A DNA stretch of 64,000 nt, taken from Hetaerina americana (Eukaryota > Arthropoda > Insecta > Odonata > Calopterygidae). The position numbers were made by a program, and so were the translations under genes. The notes under the pieces are model-generated. The model ran no database searches, had not been told where the DNA came from, and saw only the letters and a list, made by a program, of their open reading frames with translations. Location of the stretch: the NCBI GenBank assembly GCA_022747635.1, contig JAKTNV010000010.1, positions 44,114,027 through 44,178,026 of the forward strand, written 5' to 3'. Below are positions 38,100 through 51,335 of the stretch, one piece after another (the first letter of the stretch is position 1; the number at the start of each line of letters is the position of its first letter).

Positions 38100-39850
38100 G
38101 CAAGTGGATGGTCACAAACTAAGCACCTCAATCTTTCGTAGCCTCACCCAAGACACAAACTGACTGCAAAATACGCACAGTGAATTCTTCTTCGATTCCA
38201 CATTTTTTTTCATTTTATCAAATATGGCGATCCTTCCTCGGTTGCCAAAATTCTTCACTCTATCACAGTTTTCAACTCTGTATCACCTATCAAATCTCTC
38301 CGCATCCACCTTTCCTGATTACTTTTATTTTTTCCCCATCAATCGTCTCACCTCCCCCACTGTTGCTAGCAATTCTTACTTTGTTTTCCTGGCCTTTTAT
38401 TTTTTCTTATCCATTCCTCTTATGGGTTAAAATGGAAAAAGGGACTATTAGAACTCAATTTCGCCCAAATAAAGACCTCCATCTTATCTACCTCTCCGCA
38501 TCCACGTCTCAAAAGCTTCCAATACTCGCCGATTTGTTTCAGCGACCATTATTTTCAATTCCGTACAAAACCACAGGCCATATCAAAATTTTCACGTCTT
38601 TTTTTAAACAAGCTTAAACAGTATCCCAATTATCAATGCCCGTCTTGTGAATTTGGCTAAGGCAATTGCTCATGTAAAGTCCCTACCACTTTGGTCATCT
38701 TTGTGCAAAGCACTTCCAAGGAAGTTAAACGTATCCACCTGATGTAGCTACATGCTCTCCTATTTCAGTGTTCGACTTAGCCTTCCTCTCTCTCGAACAC
38801 CTTTGTTATGTTTATATTGATTCTCATTTCATAACAATCATATATAACGGACAGACCAAGTACTAATTCATCATTTATGAATTGATTTTATGAAATCTGT
38901 GCCTTTCATTCCAATATCCACGTCTACCAATGCCTCATCAATATTGAGTATCGAAATAAACTTTCTGTGGGATCACGAAGTTACTATTTTTTCAATTCCA
39001 AAATCAATGTATTCTTTTCAATTTCACCAAGGTATAAATTGAAAACCGAGGGTGATAATTCTCTTCCGAACACTGCAAATCCAGGCTCCCTATCCGCCAC
39101 ACGCACCTGAGTAATCAGACATATCCTATCAAAACTATCAATCGTCTTCTAGAAATCTATGAAAGACAAATATATACTCATATTTGTTGTGTTCTATGTC
39201 CTTCTCTATATGTGACCTCATTAATACTATGGAATCACGTGTGACCCTCACCGTTCTGAATCCTAAGTAATAATTTGCCCTCATCTTCATACTCGTATCG
39301 ATAATCCTAAGCTACGCACGAAATCAAACTTATGGATCTATAACCCTTGTATAGTGTTCACATTTGGCCATCTTTACCTTTTTTGAGATAGTAAATAACA
39401 CTGATCTGATGAAATCTTCTGTCTAAATTCCTCCCTCATAAATATTTGAAATTACTCCACAAGAACTCTTCTCCGAACGTTTTTCTAAACCCTTAAGTAG
39501 TTCCTCGGAAATTTTATCCACCACCAAAACCTTATTTGATTTATGTTTCCTTCATGCCTGAATATAAATTATCCTCATCGACCTCATACGTTCTTCCTAT
39601 GCCCAAGCTTGGCCATAATACCTTTTACCATATGGACGACCCTCTATGTTTTCTTTCCATCTCCCACGAAGCTTTATTTGTGCAATGAATAATTTTTCCG
39701 ACGAACCCTTGATTGAGTACCCAGAGTTTCCTTTGTATTTCACCTTTCTGAACAGCGCACCAATTTAACCCTTCCTTTGTGAATATTCCATATTCTCGCT
39801 CTGCGTCTTCCACCACGCTTCTTTCGCCCAATTAGTTTTCCACCCAAGTT
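38100..39850 (-). pseudogene. RTE-like LINE, 1.7 kb decayed copy
   Basis: The best preserved copy of the RTE-like family. Minus-strand reading with frameshifts gives, in order: an N-terminal-side open segment (39831-39625); MAKCEHYTRVID (about 39377-39340), matching the KKCEDYR-I RT motif; GFRTVRVTRDSIVLMRSHIE (about 39260-39200), matching GFRKGKGTRDAI; EYIFVFHRFLEDD, where the catalytic Asp motif VFVDLEKAFD should be and is degraded; QVDTFNFLGSALHKDDQSG (about 38753-38697), matching the V-F-YLGS thumb motif; then LIWPVVLYG-like, EAFETWMRR and ELKTVIE. Many stops and indels show it is inactive. The FADD motif was not found and is probably lost. Confidence 0.78.
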
Positions 39851-42421
39851 TATGTCTTTGTCTTTCTTATTTATACCATACTCTTTGTCTCTCTTCTTCA
39901 TAATTCTTTGCTAACAATTCTCCATTTCTCTCTTACTAGGCTCTTATCTTTTCAATTATCTTAACCGTAACTAATGATTACGTGTCGTTTTTTCTGTTTA
40001 CTTTTTCTGTAGTTACGTTTGCGGCTTCCGATATCCCTCCTTCGAGATGCTCCCATTTTTCACCTATTTTATCCGTTAACCCACCCCAACTCCCTATGTA
40101 CTGCAACCTTTACGTTCGTTTAAGTAAGTCTGCGCAGAATTTTTTCCTCTGTAAGGTGGCTGCAAAGGTCCAATGGGAGCAGTTACCGTTTCTCCGGCCA
40201 GTGGAGGTCTTGTAGTAATTTAGAACGCACGCGCCCTTCCACTGCGCCAAATTTGTAGAAAGCATGGAGGAGAATTCCACGACGAAAGAGACACGGTAGT
40301 CGGTGGCTAAATTGATTGGTAACTAAATTTTGAAGGCTGTCCTATAATGAAAGATTAAAGATAAATCTTCAGTTGATGGGAAATTTTGGATTACTATGTG
40401 GCATGCATGAGAAAATGAATTTGTCGTACATAACGCTGAAAATAAATCGATCAGAAAATTCGTAATTAGGCTGTGTTTAAAATGACTTTAAGTAGTTTAT
40501 AGTAGCTGTAATCAAATCAAACTCTAATATGAAACCTATTAAGTATCCTTATATGCTATGTGATGATGATAGTAAGGATTTAACTTTTTTACTTAAGTTA
40601 ATGTACCCTTATTCTCATCACCTCACCAACTACTCGTGATTTTATATTTCATAACTTGGACATCGATTCGAGGCATTTGAGATGTAGGTGTGTGGAGTAG
40701 GTAAGGGAGAAAGGGAGAAAAAATACGCAGAAGCTTCAAATAGGGTAGGCGTGGAGAGAAAGTGATGGGGGAGACCCGAAAAAGGCAGAGAAAATGGATT
40801 GAGGAAATATTGAAAGGTTGTGGAATGCTTAAGATCATGTTATCCGATAGAATGTTGGTTAAGCAATGTGGGAGGTATTTTTTTAAACAGCATGAAGGTA
40901 GAAAAACTTCGCAAGATCATGAAGAAAGAAATAAGGCAGGGCAAACAAGAGGATCTCGTGATACGTAAAATAAAATATGCGCTCAGGGCCGTCCAAAATT
41001 TAACATCATTAGGTTGAATACCCAAAATGATTTCATAACTGCTAATTTTTATCTTCAACCCTTTGATGCTGCTATAGCTTCGATCTAAGTACGATAAGTA
41101 AATAAGCACCAGAACAATGAGGAAAAATTCTCTGACTCCGAGACCTGCAAACAAAAAAAAACGTAACCGGGCGTTGGAATTGGAAGGTGAAAGTGTAAAA
41201 ATGATGAAAACGCAGGGATGACTCGCGGCGAAAGATATTTTCCGCTCGTGAAAAAGATGAAAGTGTTGAGTGGAAAAACAAGATCAGATAATAGAAAGCA
41301 ATGAGGAATCATCATCCATGTCTACATCAAGAACCTTTATTACTCCAGCCTCACTATTTCGCTAAAAATATTTTTGTTGGTATTACGGTTTCCTCCTATA
41401 TTCTATTCACTGAACGCTAATTTATATCTCCTTCGCTACAACCGTCAGGGACGCAGGATAAAATTATCTTAGCATTTCGATCTCATTTCCCGGAGAATCT
41501 CCAGCGCATTGTTGGAGGTAGGCTGGTGTGAGCTGACGTACCAGAAACTCCGGAAGCGGGAAGTCTCACGCTGGAATAACTGACTGCAAGAGAAAGGAGG
41601 CACGGAAACTAGGCGGGGAGAGAGTTTCGGCGGCGTATGAAGAAGAAGGGAGAGGAAGGGAGAGGAGTGGAGGAGCAGGGCATGGGGAACATGGGAGGCA
41701 AAAAGCGATCCCCAAGCGTTCGGTGCACGCCGACGACGCGACTGTTCACCGACGCTCTTTCATATTTTAATTTTTTTGTCTCTGCCTCTTTCCCGCCTTG
41801 AAGCAGTGCGGCTGACACACGAGATGAAATGAGCTGGAGGGAAAAATGTACACGGCGCAGGCGTTAGTGGAAAAATAAATGAAGCGTGGGCAAGAATGAA
41901 AAAAAATATTTTTTTCACATCTTTTTGTTTCGCCAGCAATGATTCGCGCATGAAATTTCGCGTGCTGCTACGCCATGGCCTTCAAATTTTACTGTTTGTT
42001 TGTCCTTCGCAGAATTAAAAATATTCTCTCCCACCGTGAAGCCCAAAGCACTCAAATAATGCTCTGAACATTCATTGATTTACGTGTCTACGCAGCATTT
42101 GCGCAGCGTTGACGGATTGGTTTCTGTGGATAAATAGAACGAAGTATGAGAAAACCCTTTTTTTCTCAATCGGCGGTATTCCTTTTTCTAAAATATTGTA
42201 CGTTTACTCTTATTGTTTCTTGAAATTTGCGTGCGGTAGCGATGAATATTTTTCTTCAAATAAACTTCAGATCAACAAATAGAATTTTAATGTTTATTAA
42301 TAACTCCAAGAAAAGACTCAATGCTTTTTGTGAAAAAATGGTGTTTGAAAAATAAATACCTGAGCGACAAAATGATATCTATGAATAAAAGGAGGTATAC
42401 AAGATATTCAAGTCTTAAATA
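39851..42421. other. Mostly unrecognised; GC-richer block at about 41500-41850
   Basis: Open frames at 40762-41017 (+) and 41609-41818 (-) resemble no known protein. The GC-richer block at 41500-41850 has no recognised element. Confidence 0.45.
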
Positions 42422-43680
42422 CATTGAAGGCCCAGAAGTACCCGGACTAACCTAGAGATGGCGGTAGTTGTTTGAAAAATATCACTGTAGTAGAAATTAT
42501 GCAATCTATAAAGTATATGTTTCAAGTTTGAAGACGCTACGTTGTTTATTATTTGTTTAGCAGCCATCAATAGTGAACTTTTTCAGTGAATTTGTGAAAT
42601 TGGAGGTATTCGCTATGTGATACAATACTTTCATTTGAAAGGCCTCATCCCAACCAATATAAAAGCTGAACTGGATTCTACTCTGGGTGAGTCTGCCCCT
42701 TTGTTTACAACAGTAAAATATTGGTTAGCAGTGTTTAAACGAGGCCGTACGACCGGTCAAGACAATTATCGCATTGATAGACCAAATGAGGTGACAACTC
42801 CAGAAATAGTGAAGAAAATCCACACCAATGACCATCAACTGAAAGTGCGCGAGCTAGCAGACATAATAGGTATTTCAAAAAGTGCGGTGCATCGCATATT
42901 AACTTAACATATGGACATGGGAAAGCTGTGCACAAGATGGGTGCCGCGTTTGCTCACACTCCAAAGCCAGTGTCGTGAAGATGTTTCAATTGAGATTTTA
43001 ACAAAGGTTCACAGCAACAAAGCAGAATTTTTGCATCGTTTCATAACCATGGATGAAACATGGGTCCATTACTTCACACCCGAGACGAAAGAACAATCAA
43101 AACAATGGATTCAATTGGGAGAACCGCCTCCAAAGAAGGCGAAGACCGTTTCATCTGCAGGTAAGGTCATAGCGTCGGTTTTTTGGGATGCGTGTGGGAT
43201 GATTTTCATTGACTACCTTGAAAAAGGAAAAACTATCAACGACGAGTATTACACGAACTTATTGCAACGTTTGAGCGAAGAAATCAAGCAAAAGCGGCCG
43301 CATTTGGCTAAGGAGAAAGTGTCGTTTCATCACGACAATGCACTAGCTCACAAATCCGTTTTTGCAATTGCCAAAATTCATAAATTAAAGTTTGAATTGT
43401 TACCTCATGCACCCTATCCGCCAGATTTAGCCCTCTCGGATTATTTTGTGCTTGCAAACTTGAAAAAATGGCTCGGTGGTCAAAGATTTTCCAACCGTGA
43501 AGAAGTAATGTCGGCAGTTAATTGCTATTTTGAGGAGCAAGACAGTTCTTATTATAAAACGGGTATATAAAAACTTATTGAACATCTCTGGGAAAAGTGT
43601 ATAGAGCTGAAAGGAGATTATGTTGAAAAATAAATACATTTTTACCAAAACGTCGGATACTTCTGGGATTACCCTCGTGT
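42422..43680 (+). mobile_element. Full-length mariner-type DNA transposon
   Basis: A roughly 1.26 kb element, the canonical mariner size, with imperfect terminal inverted repeats. The left end has CCCAGAAGTACCCGGAC at 42431-42447. The right end, as reverse complement, has CCCAGAAGTATCCGAC at 43667-43652, preceded by ACGAGGGTAAT, which is the form also seen at the ends of the second mariner at 51336. A TA dinucleotide at 42420-42421 could be the target duplication; the right TA is less certain. The transposase frame inside is broken. Confidence 0.88.
42617..43633 (+). pseudogene. Mariner transposase, two in-frame stops
   Basis: The frame is continuous apart from TAA at 42905-42907 and TAA at 43568-43570, ending with the family-typical ELKGDYVEK and TAA at 43631-43633. 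The N-terminal half holds two helix-turn-helix DNA-binding regions (IQYFHLKGL, then VRELADIIGISKSAVHRIL) and the WVPRLLT linker. The catalytic half has MDETWVHYF, HHDNALAH and YPPDLALSDYF. Exactly 34 residues separate the second and third Asp, the DD34D signature of mariner. All three Asp are present. Both stops can be explained by a single G-to-T change in a Glu codon (GAA to TAA). The initiator Met and first codons (before 42617) are disrupted. The copy is recent but inactive. Confidence 0.93.
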
Positions 43681-43984
43681 TTTATATCTCTTGAGTTCCA
43701 GTGAATCCTCGAGAATCGGTATTTTCCAATCAATTTATTTGACATCCATATGTTTCTCATAAAATTTGAAATGACATAAAATTTGTGAGTTGCCTATTTA
43801 TTCTTTTAAAAACTTGATTTTACCGTTGTAGTTGAAAATGTTATACTTAAATACCACTATATTTGAACATTAAAAGCACTTCTAATTTAACAACGTGTTA
43901 AAATTAATTTGTGTTAAAAAATTGTTAATCTTTTGATGAACCTTCAGAAAATTCCAAGAAGATTGGGATATGCTGCAACCATAG

Positions 43985-44045
43985 ATTTTAACTGAGTCAT
44001 CCGCTAAATGTAGATTAAAATGCAGCAATTAAGTGTGTGAAAATT
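43985..44045 (+). repeat. Fragment of the small repeat seen at 545-675
   Basis: Shares TTTTAAC-GAGTCATCCGCTAA, then AATGCA-CAATT and GTGTGAAAAT with 555-610, in the same orientation. Confidence 0.6.
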
Positions 44046-47000
44046 ATAAAAAATTATTAAAAATTAAAAATTAAATTGCCAAAATTTTGTATAGTACTGA
44101 ATATTACCGGTTTTAGAATAACAAACCTTGAAGCGGTCAAGTTAGATGATTGATGTTGATTACTCTGAAATTATTGCAAGGTAACCTTTAGTAATCTTAC
44201 CCATCTTGCAAGTTTTTCTTATCATATAAAACCACAGAGATCTACATGAACCTTTATATTGCTTTACAGAAATTAGTACTAGAATACCGTCTCCATATTG
44301 GAAGCAACCTTTAAGAAATATGAGGGATGATTTTATTTTAGTTTACTTCCTTAACTCCTAGTTGCTCTTCAATTAAATTCTGAATGCACTGAAGAGATCA
44401 TCACAATTGAACTTGATATATGTTCGAGAACGGAGTTGAAGATAAGAGGAAGAAAAAGCCTTTTGTTTGACTCTAATCTCCATAACGACAGCTTTCGACT
44501 GATACTCCTCCCAGATGAGAGATTAAGGATAACGTTTCGTCCCAGAGTAAGGCGTCATATTAAAATAACTTGAATGAACTTTGAGTAGTTCATATCAATT
44601 TCTAAGAGGAATTTTAGACTTAGAAGAGAACAAAATAACTCTCCACCAAAAATTCTGTCTCTTGGATTGATTTCATCGTTTCATTTTATAGTTTGAATCC
44701 CTCTGACGCCTCCTCTACACGCAATTTCAAAGATGACCCCGGATTTTTCCCTTGGAAAAATGCATGAGCCACGGTCAAATGAAATACGCCCTGAGCTCAC
44801 GGATTAAACCCTGAGAATATTGTGACCCGGCTCGGCGCTTTCAAATGCCGTTTCATCCAAAGCGTCGCTTCGGTTTTAATTCATGTGTTTGTTTTTTTTT
44901 CAAAGCGTCACATATCGACACGAGTGTGCGATGAAATCCATTTTTGCTGCGAATGGAAGAGAGAAGAATAGAGTTAGGAAAATTATTCGATTGCCGGTTG
45001 AACTCGAGAGATATCGGATACAAAAATGCAAACAGCCTAGTAAGGATATTGGTAACTAAAACCTTCGCTAAACACAATAAGTTTCTTGCAAAACAGGGCC
45101 ACGTAGTTTTGTCCAAACAGAAAGAAGTACATTGTTCGTTTTGGCTTAGAAGCAAATTTCATATTCCATGTTCTCAGTCGAATTATTCTGAAGCATCAAC
45201 CAATCATCATCTGGGCCGATATATGTAGGCCTTATTTATCATGAGTGACTCCTCCTCATAATCTAACAACAAAAAAGGTATTTTCGCGGATAATTTATAA
45301 AAGTAAAATATTGGAGGATAATTTAAATTTTCAAGTTTTTGAAAATTATTGCCCTGCCGTAACTTGAGATTTCCTCAGTGCTTCACGTCACGTCTGTCTC
45401 CCTTTCGGGTACCCTTTGTAGGGCAGGTATGGTGCAACTACTGAAGGGTAGATCTGAATGTGATGGGAAAAATTCCGTTCACATTTTATGCGCACGCCTT
45501 CGAGATTAAGGTAAAAGCATGGAGAGTTTTGTGGCGATTCAAAATGTCACTCGTAATTGGATATTTCCTCCTTGAATACCAAAGTGAAGGCATTGGATTA
45601 AAATGAATTAAAAAAGAAATATTAAAATTATCACACACGCCCTTTTGTTGAAAAAATAATTTCTTTGAGGTCAGAAAATTCAATATATCCAAATATTTTT
45701 TTCAGAGGCTTACCTCACAAAATACATTTACGTTAAACCCATCATTTCATACCAACATTAAACTTAAAGTTTAGAATTTGTTTCGTTTACGAAAAATTGG
45801 CATGTGTTCCACAAAACTTAAGTGGAATGCTATATGACAATACCAAAGTAATAATGGAGAACTCATTGCTATAGCTTTTATCGATTTTTATAGCCAAACC
45901 TCCTATTCTTTGCTATTTATATTAGTGACGGGTAAAATGAAAGAAATGACTCGCAGGTATGATCCAAATATCTGCTGTTTAATTTCTTTTCGCTTTCTTA
46001 ATGTATTCTATTGATTCTCTGCGTATCCATTCTTACAGCGTATGCGACTGATTTCCCTATCTTCAATATAATTTTCTGGAGTGTTTAAAAAAAGACGTTA
46101 CCCTTCCCCTCTCTTATTTATGTCTACTTCAATTTCCGAAGGACACTTTCAATAGCGATTAATGTCGTCCGTTTAATCATCATCCTTTTTTTCACAAAAT
46201 TAAACTTCAATTTTAGGCTGCTGTCGGCTCCCTTCCAGATTTAATTGGCACGAAAATTTAAAATCCTTTAAAATCGGTTAATTTCCCCTTCGATAACAAT
46301 TCCCGTCTGCCGACGACTTCCCTCTGCCATCACCACCGATGGAGAAATCACGAAGACGCGACAGAGAAAAATAATCAGAGCCACGGACGGAGATGGTACA
46401 CGCCCACATTTCTCGCCTCAACTCCAAGCCTTCAGGAAGCGAAACAAAAGAAGGCAGCTGAGCGCCTAATTCTGTTCTTCGTCAATCAGCAGTTCGTGCG
46501 GTGGGAAATGGCGCGGCAGGGAACGATAGGTCATCGACATGTGGGATTCAAGGGCGCGTCTTCTTGTGGCATTTGACGGACGAATGCTCCATCATGGTCC
46601 TTACCCCAAATTTCTTTTTTTTTGCGCATGTAAAGCCCCTCCCGCGGTCTTGATTAAACATTTTACGCGCGGCGGTTAACTGTATTTTACGGTCGGAGGA
46701 AAAATATCGCACGGAGAAGAAAATTCGAAAATTAATGGCGAACCGCGCCCGCTGAAGTGATCACTATGACGAACTTTACGTTCGGACAAGGGACGAAGGC
46801 GCATTACCTATCTCGGCATCTCCTCATGATCTGCAGTGAAATATATAGTGAAGGAGAGTGGGTGTGAGGCATAAAGCTGGCGGGAGCTCAGGGTCCCCAA
46901 AGCTGCTTATAGACACTTCAGGAAAGTTCTCATAAGGCACGTTTTGAATAGCTTCGAGCAGATTGCAATATTTACGCGGTCCTCAGGGGCAAAAAAATTA

Positions 47001-47835
47001 ATTTGAATACACGCTTTTCATACTATTTCCACTTCAAATATAAGCCCATAATCTTTTATGAATATGCTTTTCGACTAGAACCCCATTTTAACGCATCACT
47101 TCCGAAGGTAAGACTGTCAAAGACATCCACCAGTTGAAATAGCCATTAGAACATTCTGGCTGCCATTTGACCTATTTAAAAATACAAATATACATTTAAT
47201 TGAATGGTTTCCCATAAAAATTTAATTTTCTCATCGTAAACATAATCTAAACTTATTATTGGGCCCAAATATTGCCCTCGTGATAGTCTTCGTGCTGGAC
47301 GGAAGATATTAGGTGCCTACTTAACTTTTTAGGAATGATTGAATAAGAATTAAGTACTATTTGTGGATAGGGATATCATGGATAAGGATTTCTAGGGGAA
47401 ATTATGAATATTTAACACCCATACAACTAAAATTTCTAAACCCCCAATAATTTCACTCCAGTAAAAGGTATACAATCTATAAAAAATAGATTTACTTTAT
47501 TTTACGATAGTGATTCATTTTTTGTTGCAAGGTGTCAGCTGATCTCAAAATAATTTTTTCATCAAAATTTTAAGCTGAGGGTAATACTTCAGATTTTAAA
47601 TCATCAATGTTCCCTATCATCTTTACTGGGAATAAATAGGATAAGAGCATTAATTGCCGAGGAAATTGATGTATTCTACATAACTTATTTATCATGATTA
47701 ACGACTGGTGACGTTGATTAGAAACGAATGGTGAGCGATATTTATTAGATTGGGTGGCCTGAATGACAAAGTCTAAATGTTTTTGAATTTGTAAAATGAT
47801 TATTCCTTTTTTTCAATTTCTAAACCCAAGTAAAT
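44046..47835. other. Intron-like DNA, nothing recognised
   Basis: AT-rich overall. A moderately GC-rich block at about 46290-46920 holds no recognisable frame or RNA gene and may be a regulatory region. Confidence 0.45.
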
Positions 47836-47945
47836 TAATGCAACAATTTCAGAGTGTAAAAATCATTCGCCTTGAACGGGATTCGAACCCGGATCCCTCA
47901 ATGTCCGGTCGAGTGCTTTAGCTAGTTAAGCTATCCTCCTAAGAG
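47836..47945 (-). repeat. tRNA-derived SINE
   Basis: On the minus strand, GGATAGCTTAACTAGCTAAAG (box A region) is followed by an anticodon-arm-like hairpin (CTCGA/TTGAG around a 7-base loop). A perfect box B, GGTTCGAATCC, and AAGGCGAATG come next. The 3' side continues into GATTTTTACACTCTG and TTGTTGCATTAATTT, the arm shared with the repeat at 640-674. The acceptor stem does not pair (TTAGGAG against TCAAGGC), so it is a SINE and not a tRNA gene. Confidence 0.78.
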
Positions 47946-50900
47946 GATAAGCTAAGGTTAACCTCCGCTTCTCTTATGCTCTGAAATTTTGGGGGCCTTT
48001 GAGGAACAAGATGTTGTGAGTTTTTACCAAGCAAATTAAGTGTTTTTATCACAAAATATTACTTTTGACGGATTCCCAAAAAATTTTGCCTCTTTAAAGT
48101 GGCTATTAATCAAAATTAGCGTTGACAGTCTACAGCCATGTTCTTATCGTCATCCCTTTGCTCCGACTACGTAGCGGAATATATTTCCTTATCGAAGACA
48201 ATTGGAGTAATTTTCATTTTAAAATGTCAGTACCAAAATATTCGCTCATCTGAAATTTTTAACCGCCGAAATAATTCCTCATTACAGTATTCCATGGATT
48301 TCATCTCCCGGATTTTATCGCCTTGAAAACTACCGTGACCACATTTCTTATAAAGCAGGATAAAGTTGAGGCTGGATTTGACATATATGAGAGTGGAAAG
48401 TAAATATCTGTCATAAACCTGAAATTTATTAAAATAAAATCATGTTCTAAAACTGTGATAAAATAAGATAAGCTCGATAAGATAAACTCGAATCGCTATG
48501 GCAACAGGCATCTGAAGTAACGATTTTTTTTAATGAGCTGACCAGGAATCTTATTGTGTCCTAACTGCTCCTAACTAACTGCAAACATGTATGAAGATGA
48601 CTGATATCTTGGGGACGTGGTCGTTAAGTGAGCGTTCACAAATTCTAAATGTAACTGGTAAGTCTCAAAATGTGATTTTATTACTATTATTAAGATAGTT
48701 ACACAGCATAGCAACTGCAAGACCAACGACTTTGCGCCCTTGTATGGGTAACGAGAAAAATATATTCAAAACAAAAATATGACCTACCTAGTAGAAAATT
48801 ATTTATCCAATTTGAAATATAAGCAATACAGTACGTGAAACAAATTACTCGAGACTATCCTCTGGGGAGTGAATAATAGGGTGGAGGTAATTTTGAAATA
48901 TAGAAAAAAATAATGGGGTAGAAATTAATATTTGTAATTTTCACCAATCGGCTAGGATTGATGAAAATATCAATGACATACGCTTTTAATATTATAGCTA
49001 AATAAAAATGTTTAGATTTATTGCCGAATGAGATGAAACAAAATAGTGTTGATTTAGTTAGCATAAAAAAAGCTGAGAATAAAACCCCTTCATAATCTGC
49101 TGAAATTGAATTGCGTATCGTTGCGAAATCGCTTTCATACATTTGGTGACGGTACCTTTCAAACAAACGATTGATATGATAAAAAAATTTCTCCATGTAC
49201 GGGGCCCTATTTCGACAAATAAATTTAATTAACAATCGAATGTCAGTTGAAATATCGTATTTGAATAATTTGCTAGGGGTAACCATAAATAATCACGGAT
49301 GTGCGCGTTTGTTCGTGAATGGCTATGAAATAATATCACCTGAAAATAGGCTGACGTAAATGTATATCATAAATTAAACTGCCTCTTCTAAGTTTAAAAA
49401 AGAGGTTAAATATAATAATCTGTGATACTAAAGTTATTGGTCTTTACTGAAGTTGTTAATTGATGCATCTCTCACAAAATCGAATTCACTTCTGTACACA
49501 TCAATGTTTTTTTGAATGGCATGAGAAATGGCCGCTTCACACATTTAAGCATGTAAACAAATGATTTTTCACTCGCTTAAACACGCACTTTGCATGTGGT
49601 CCGAGGCCAGAATGTTAAGGAAATGACGCAAATACCCTGCAAGCACTGTTTGCGAAATTTTGTAAACGTGTCAAAGAATAAACGCATAAAATACGAGAAA
49701 GAAGAGAAAGAATTAACACACAAAATACATGAAATTAAAAAAGTTGATAAAGGAGGATTGACAAATGAGAATAAATAGAGAGGAACTAAAACTAAGGTTT
49801 ATGAGAAAAAATCTTAATGGCATGTATTATTATTAATGTCCTTTCACAAATTCATTGAATTCACTTGAGGGAAAATTTACCATCTTTTTCAAGCATTCAT
49901 TTTAACTAAAATGTTACCATGTGGTTACGTCAATCGGGGAGAAAAATGTTCTCTAGCGCATCATATTACCAAAAAATTCTAGGATTGAAGTTTCACTAGT
50001 ATGAAGTAACTTTCATAAACTATCGATTAAATGCCCCTTGGTTAATAATATTCTAAAAATTCCGACGATTCTTGTGATATTGAGCAGAATTGAAATATAT
50101 CAGCGATTAGTTAGATAAAATACAATTTTTCTCTATTTCAATAATAATGCTATACATCGACTCCTAGGTCGTATTTAACGGACTTGAATTGTGAAAAACT
50201 CCATGTAGCTTATCCAAATGACTGATTGAATTCTCTTTATTATAATATCCTGTTGATTTTAATAATTTGTTTCTTAACTCAGAAATAATTGCTTTTAAAT
50301 ATACTTTTAATATTAATAATATCATATTACTAAAATTATTAATGCTCCGTTCCCAATTTTAACAAGTGATATTGTTTTTCATGATTTATTATAATCGGTT
50401 TCCTTCAATTGAGCAGATTATATTGACTGTAATTCTATCGAATTTCACATAATTTCTAACAATTGCACTTATACTCCACCCAAACTTTGATAGTGAGTGT
50501 CAGAACCTTTGAATAGGGAATATGTAATCAAGAATTTTATAGAATTGGGAATTATATAAGCATGCAACTTAAAGTTTGTGTTATTATAATTGTGCGTAGA
50601 AAAAATGAATCTCTTTTAGTATCCACAGATTATTCATTTAATATTACATTCTTGACCGAAATACATTGCCTGATCAAAAGGTGAATAGACATAGGAAAAG
50701 GACGAACGTTTAACTTCCTTTGCTGTATTAAACAAGTGTTTTTGATCGAATTCCGTATGAGCTTATAGCACTTTACTTATTAAACAACTTCAACCAGCAA
50801 TATTTTCAAAAAATTCAAAGTATTATAATCAAGCCTACATATTTTCTGTAAAAGGGGTCTCCATGACGAGTTACTAAAAATAGAAACCTATAAGCCTAAT

Positions 50901-51335
50901 GTATTTTACATAAAAATCAACATATATGGACTCCATGATGAAGTCAAAGTTTAAATATTTCATGATCAAAATTATTGTTTCACTGATATGACCAGCAGTT
51001 GGCAAACCTATAAACTGACTTCTTTAACTCCGAGGCGCAAGATTATTTAGCAAATCCCAGCCGTATTCAAATGAGATATTCACCACCAAAAGTTAATGAC
51101 TTCGATATCTTTGGTTGCGTGAGCTTGAAATCCTCCAAATATATACATTGTCACGTTGGAAAAAGCTTCTTAACTCAGAAAAGATTTTTTCATATTAACA
51201 TTGAATTTATAAAAAAATACCCTCTGCACTTCTGCGATAAGACTCTAGAGCTTCATCTTCTCTTCGTCTAAACATCCATTCACATCATCTTTTGAAATGC
51301 AATTATTATATTATATTATATATTTCGTGTATATA
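47946..51335. other. AT-rich intron-like DNA, nothing recognised
   Basis: The open frame at 48855-49286 (-) is long for this composition but resembles no known protein and is low in complexity. Confidence 0.5.

Noticed and set aside
38180..38617. Plus-strand frame of 145 codons
   Set aside because: It lies opposite the decayed minus-strand RTE-like LINE and is the antisense shadow of that element.
40762..41017. Lys/Glu-rich plus-strand frames that might be a fourth LINE copy
   Set aside because: Composition is suggestive, but no motif of the RTE-like chain could be matched with confidence.
47868..47942. A tRNA gene with box A, box B and an anticodon-like loop
   Set aside because: The acceptor stem does not pair and position 33 is not T. 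It continues into a repeat shared with 640-674, so it is a SINE.
48855..49286. Minus-strand 143-codon frame
   Set aside because: Long for the base composition but Phe/Ile/Lys-rich, with no domain and no splice or promoter context.
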